Assembly: GCA_046541515.1 (NCBI GenBank) | Contig: JBKHDD010000099.1 | Coordinates: forward strand, 1 to 17,996 | Source of the DNA: CAYFVR01 sp046541515 | GTDB taxonomy: Bacteria > Desulfobacterota > Desulfobacteria > Desulfobacterales > Desulfococcaceae | Direction: 5' to 3' | Length of the DNA stretch: 17,996 nt | Shown: one piece after another, positions 15,818-17,996 of the stretch | Position numbering within the stretch: the stretch's first letter is position 1 | Layout: every line of letters starts with the position of its first letter | Made by a program: the position numbers and the translations under genes | The notes under the pieces: generated by a model | The model's database searches: none | What the model was told of the DNA's origin: nothing | The model's input: only the letters and a program-made list of their open reading frames with translations

Positions 15818-16429
15818 AAATATCCATCATCGTCGAAGGCAGGACCGAAAAGGCGTTTCTCCCGTTTCTACGGGATTTTTTGAAGCAACGCCTCGGCGGC
15901 AACATGCCCCGGCTGGATGTTTTCCCCTACGACGGCCGCATTCCAAAAAGAGACAAATTGAAGCGGGTGGTTGAAAACCTCTTGGGGCGGAAGGAAACCC
16001 GCAGACCATGTGATTGCGCTGACGGACATCTATACCGGCGCGAGCCCTCCAGATTTCATCGGTGCGCAAGACGCCAAGAACAAAATGAGGCAATGGGTGG
16101 GATGCGAGCGGCGGTTTCACCCTCATGCCGCCCGATACGACTTCGAAGCTTGGCTGCTGCCCTACTGGCCGACGATTCAAAAATTGGCGAAACACAACAA
16201 AGGCGCTCCCGGCGGCAATCCCGAAACCGTGAACCATAACAATCCACCCGCGCACCGAATTCGGGAAATTTTCGAAATCGGCAAATGCAGAGACAGCTAT
16301 GTCAAGCCGCGAGACGCGGGGCGGATTCTCCGCGAGAATAATTTATCAACGGCGATCGACCAATGCTCGGAACTCAAGTCTTTGATCAATACGATTCTAT
16401 CCGTTTGCAGTGAAGAGGAAATCCCCTAA
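15814..16429 (+). pseudogene. DUF4276-like TOPRIM protein, partner of the ATPase, interrupted by a frameshift
   Basis: The GTG start at 15814 has GGGAGG at 15802-15807 and overlaps the ATPase stop. The first frame encodes MKISIIVEGRTEKAFLPFL, with Glu8 and Glu12 of the VEGxTE motif of OLD-type TOPRIM domains, and continues to about 15990. The second frame, one base on, then carries the rest: HVIALTDIYTG, FHPHAARYDFEAWLL, PGGNPETVNHNNPPAHRI, and a C-terminal ELKSLINTIL. Together they give about 204 residues, a normal DUF4276 length. The shift lies near GGAAACCCGC (15993-16002) and fits a one-base insertion in the A or C run. It may be a real mutation or a sequencing error. If real, the TOPRIM nuclease is inactive and the cassette is disabled. 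Confidence 0.8.
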
Positions 16430-16483
16430 ATTTTTGATGATTTTTTATTTTCAAAGAAGCTCCAGCGATTGCCGATTGGACAC

Positions 16484-16589
16484 GCCGCCGGCCCCATGGG
16501 CGCCCGCCGAGGGCATCCGTCCCACCTGCATGATCGCCAAGTTGATTTTGGAAAAAATCCTTCGGAGCCCCGGCGCCACATCCCCCTGA
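16484..16589 (+). pseudogene. Relic of the 3' end of a second DUF6909-like gene
   Basis: The stretch reads AAGPMGA and then, after a one-base shift at about 16505, AEGIRPTCMIAKLILEKIL, followed by RSPGATSP and a TGA at 16587. The intact gene upstream ends AAGPMGTEGIRPTYMITK and VILEKILAGEK. Over the 54 aligned bases from Glu-Gly-Ile onward I count 11 differences. Most are silent third-position changes, as expected if this was once a separate functional homologue and not a recent duplicate. The upstream part of the gene is missing; the ATPase/TOPRIM cassette lies in its place. Confidence 0.7.
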
Positions 16590-16592
16590 CCC

Positions 16593-16644
16593 AAAAAAAT
16601 GGGCGCACCCATTCCCCAAGGCCTTGCCTTGGATGGATGCGCCC
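16593..16644 (-). terminator. Rho-independent terminator downstream of the SYLF gene
   Basis: On the minus strand, a long imperfect stem is formed by the segments at 16644-16627 and 16621-16601. The paired cores are GGGCGCA, CCAT, CC and AAGG, with a five-base loop at 16622-16626. It is followed directly by a run of eight residues ending in seven T (complement of 16593-16599). It lies about 70 bases after the stop of the SYLF gene. Confidence 0.75.
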
Positions 16645-16714
16645 CCTGCATGCCGTCCGTTATCGCTTATGGTCGGCTGAGAGCGATAGGCCGTCTCCTC
16701 CCCCGAAGGGGTGA

Positions 16715-17605
16715 TTATTCCCAATCTTTCAGGACGATGATGAGCTTGTCGGTTTCCTCGCTCTGGGGAATCTGCTTTCGCCCGTTGAGGACTTCATCCG
16801 GTCGGTAATCGGCGTGGCCGTTGCCCTTCTCCTTCTGGCCTTGGGAATAGGCCCGATTGGCGTCCATGTCCACGTTGAGCATCGCCCCGGAAAGCGATAT
16901 GCCCGCAAACAATCCCTCCGCGCGCTTGTAAACGAGGATGTCCGCGTCCGTCGTCGCGCCTTGTTTTTCTCCCAACGTGCCAACGGCGAGCGAAGTTTCC
17001 GCGCCAAAAGCAACCTCGCCGTCCCGAAGGTCGTCAATGGCTTCCGGGGTATTGAAAACCATAAAAATATCGGATTGTTCCACTCCAAGTTGCGCGCCCA
17101 CGCTGGCGCCGTAGAGGGAGATGAACAGCGGGCCGTTCCACTTGGAATCCTGGTTCAGCATCAGAATCCCGCGCCCGTATCGCGCGCCGGCGATAAAACT
17201 GGCTTTCGTCACGTCCGGAATGACCGCAACGCCGGCGGCATGGCGAATCAGCTCCTCGGGAATTCGCGGTTCATCGGCTTCAACCACCTCTTCGAGGGAA
17301 AGGGTCGCCCGCTCGATGATCCGCTCGGTTTCCGCGGCCAGTTCGGCGGTTTCCTGGGAGACATCTTCCATCGCCTGTTCCGTTTCCCGGGCAGCCCCGC
17401 GCGTTCCCTGGCGAACATCCTGGGCGGTCTCCTCGGCCTCCTGCTCCATCGTCTCGCTGGTATCGGGGTCATGCATATCCGCCTTCTTGCGCCCGTGATC
17501 GCCGCCACCTGCGGCGGCCAGCGTCTGGGGCAGGGCGAACAAAAACGCGATCGCCAAGGCCAAGATGGCCACATCCAAAATAACTTCATTCTTTCTCTTC
17601 GTCAT
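16715..17605 (-). CDS. Exported SYLF-domain (Ysc84/DUF500-like) lipid-binding protein
   Basis: This is a 296-residue protein with an N-terminal hydrophobic export segment (VILDVAILALAIAFLFALPQ, about residues 8-27) followed by Ala-rich residues that could be a signal peptidase site. Residues 45-105 are a charged, Glu/Thr/Ala-rich helical stretch, possibly a coiled coil. The C-terminal two thirds match the SYLF domain: IPEELIRHAAGVAVIPDVTK, the Gly-rich FIAGARYGRGILM, PLFISLYGASVGAQLGVEQS, DIFMVFNTPEAIDDL, and DADILVYKRAEGLFAGISL. SYLF domains bind phosphoinositides in eukaryotes; bacterial ones are periplasmic and poorly understood. I chose the ATG at 17605 because AAGGAGAAG lies just upstream. 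An upstream in-frame start at 17650 would add 15 basic residues and has no such site. It is transcribed alone and ends at its own terminator. Confidence 0.87.
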   Translation of the reverse strand: MTKRKNEVILDVAILALAIAFLFALPQTLAAAGGGDHGRKKADMHDPDTSETMEQEAEETAQDVRQGTRGAARETEQAMEDVSQETAELAAETERIIERATLSLEEVVEADEPRIPEELIRHAAGVAVIPDVTKASFIAGARYGRGILMLNQDSKWNGPLFISLYGASVGAQLGVEQSDIFMVFNTPEAIDDLRDGEVAFGAETSLAVGTLGEKQGATTDADILVYKRAEGLFAGISLSGAMLNVDMDANRAYSQGQKEKGNGHADYRPDEVLNGRKQIPQSEETDKLIIVLKDWE

Positions 17606-17938
17606 GATTCTTCTCCTTTCTCGGAGTGCATCGAATGCGCAACGGCGCACCTTCTCCTGGGAACCGACCTTTTTGGCCGCGCCTTACGTTGAAATTTACC
17701 ATAGAGAAGAAGCCGGACGCATGGGATGGTGCGTTTCCTGTATTACGCTCCTCGAATACACCCCATAAAAACCCGGTTTCAGGGGAAGAACCGTACTTTC
17801 GTGGTGCATTTTAGGTAAGGGCGGTGAATGGGCGCCCGGGGAGGACTTTTTCCATCCTTGACCGGCGATTCTTCTTGTGAAAATAATGGGGAATCGGCGA
17901 GTTACCCTTCCCGCCCCACCCTTGGAAAGGAGGAAGCC
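17606..17938. other. Intergenic region between the SYLF gene and the right-edge ORF
   Basis: I see no convincing gene in these 333 bases. Open frames on both strands (for example 17696-17971 minus) have no ribosome site or recognisable motif. The leader of the SYLF gene occupies the left side and a plus-strand promoter at 17858-17887 the right side. No clear SYLF promoter was found. Confidence 0.5.
17858..17887 (+). promoter_or_regulatory. Sigma70-type promoter near the right edge
   Basis: TTGACC (17858-17863) and AATAAT (17882-17887), each matching five of six consensus bases, are separated by 18 bases. It points towards the ribosome site AAGGAGG (17927-17933) and the ATG at 17939. Confidence 0.5.
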
Positions 17939-17983
17939 ATGGCCCATCCAGACGAGGTTCGTTCCCTCCATCGCCCGCCCTGA
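17939..17983 (+). CDS. Very short ORF (14 codons) with strong expression signals; leader peptide or start of a broken gene
   Basis: The ATG at 17939 follows a near-perfect Shine-Dalgarno, AAGGAGG at 17927-17933, with a five-base spacer, and a good promoter at 17858-17887. The frame encodes MAHPDEVRSLHRPP and then stops at TGA. Both other frames remain open to the window edge. This could therefore be a leader peptide, the start of a gene broken by a frameshift, or a base-calling error. No family is recognised from 14 residues. Confidence 0.35.
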   Translation: MAHPDEVRSLHRPP

Positions 17984-17996
17984 GACCGTCCATCCC

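Noticed and set aside
15985..16005. Programmed ribosomal frameshift in the TOPRIM gene
   Set aside because: No standard slippery heptamer or downstream structure was seen; a one-base insertion or error is simpler.
17696..17971. A 91-codon minus-strand frame
   Set aside because: It has no ribosome site or known motif and is crossed by a better plus-strand promoter and ribosome site.

Overview
This is a GC-rich window (about 60% by eye) that looks like chromosome from an anaerobic bacterium. A member of the Desulfobacterota or another former deltaproteobacterial lineage is my best guess. The reasons are the tungsten-type aldehyde:ferredoxin oxidoreductase with its own polyferredoxin, the PUFA-synthase-like megasynthase, the MNT/HEPN modules, and the low-complexity repeats of the 'NPPKSPF/KGG' and 'KSEVGS' kinds, which I remember from such genomes. 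The taxon is an inference. No rRNA, tRNA, CRISPR array or intact insertion sequence was seen.

Layout. Positions 1-8389 read on the minus strand. A small class I SAM methyltransferase (7790-8389) has a good sigma70-type promoter (8436-8464) and is followed by a 2466-residue multidomain synthase (217-7617). The synthase has the order ketosynthase, chain-length-factor-like KS, acyltransferase, then two FabA-like double-hotdog dehydratase units. This matches PfaC/Pfa3-type PUFA or secondary-lipid synthases. A 5' fragment of a minimal nucleotidyltransferase gene (1-220) overlaps its stop by four bases. Repeat-derived sequence sits in frame in several linkers of the synthase.

From 8552 to 16589 everything reads on the plus strand. 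First comes a second MNT nucleotidyltransferase, followed by only the tail of its expected HEPN (HepT-like) partner. Next are an Slp-family lipoprotein and an SRPBCC protein, then a four-cluster ferredoxin translationally coupled to a tungsten AOR-family oxidoreductase. A 156-base structured leader then precedes a 563-residue protein whose C-terminal half resembles nucleoside phosphorylases (probably the family called DUF6909). Last is a two-gene ABC-type ATPase plus TOPRIM (DUF4276-like) cassette of the OLD/PARIS-like defence type. The TOPRIM gene is frameshifted.

Just downstream of that cassette lies a decayed copy of the 3' end of a second DUF6909-like gene. The putative defence cassette is therefore bracketed by two homologous gene ends. 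A minus-strand SYLF-domain exported protein (16715-17605), with its own terminator at 16593-16644, closes the window. At the right edge a good promoter and Shine-Dalgarno lead into an ORF of only 14 codons.

The most interesting points are the bracketed, partly broken ATPase/TOPRIM cassette, the fused Pfa-like synthase with repeat-derived linkers, the orphaned MNT antitoxin with a HEPN relic, and the nested inverted repeats before the phosphorylase-like gene.
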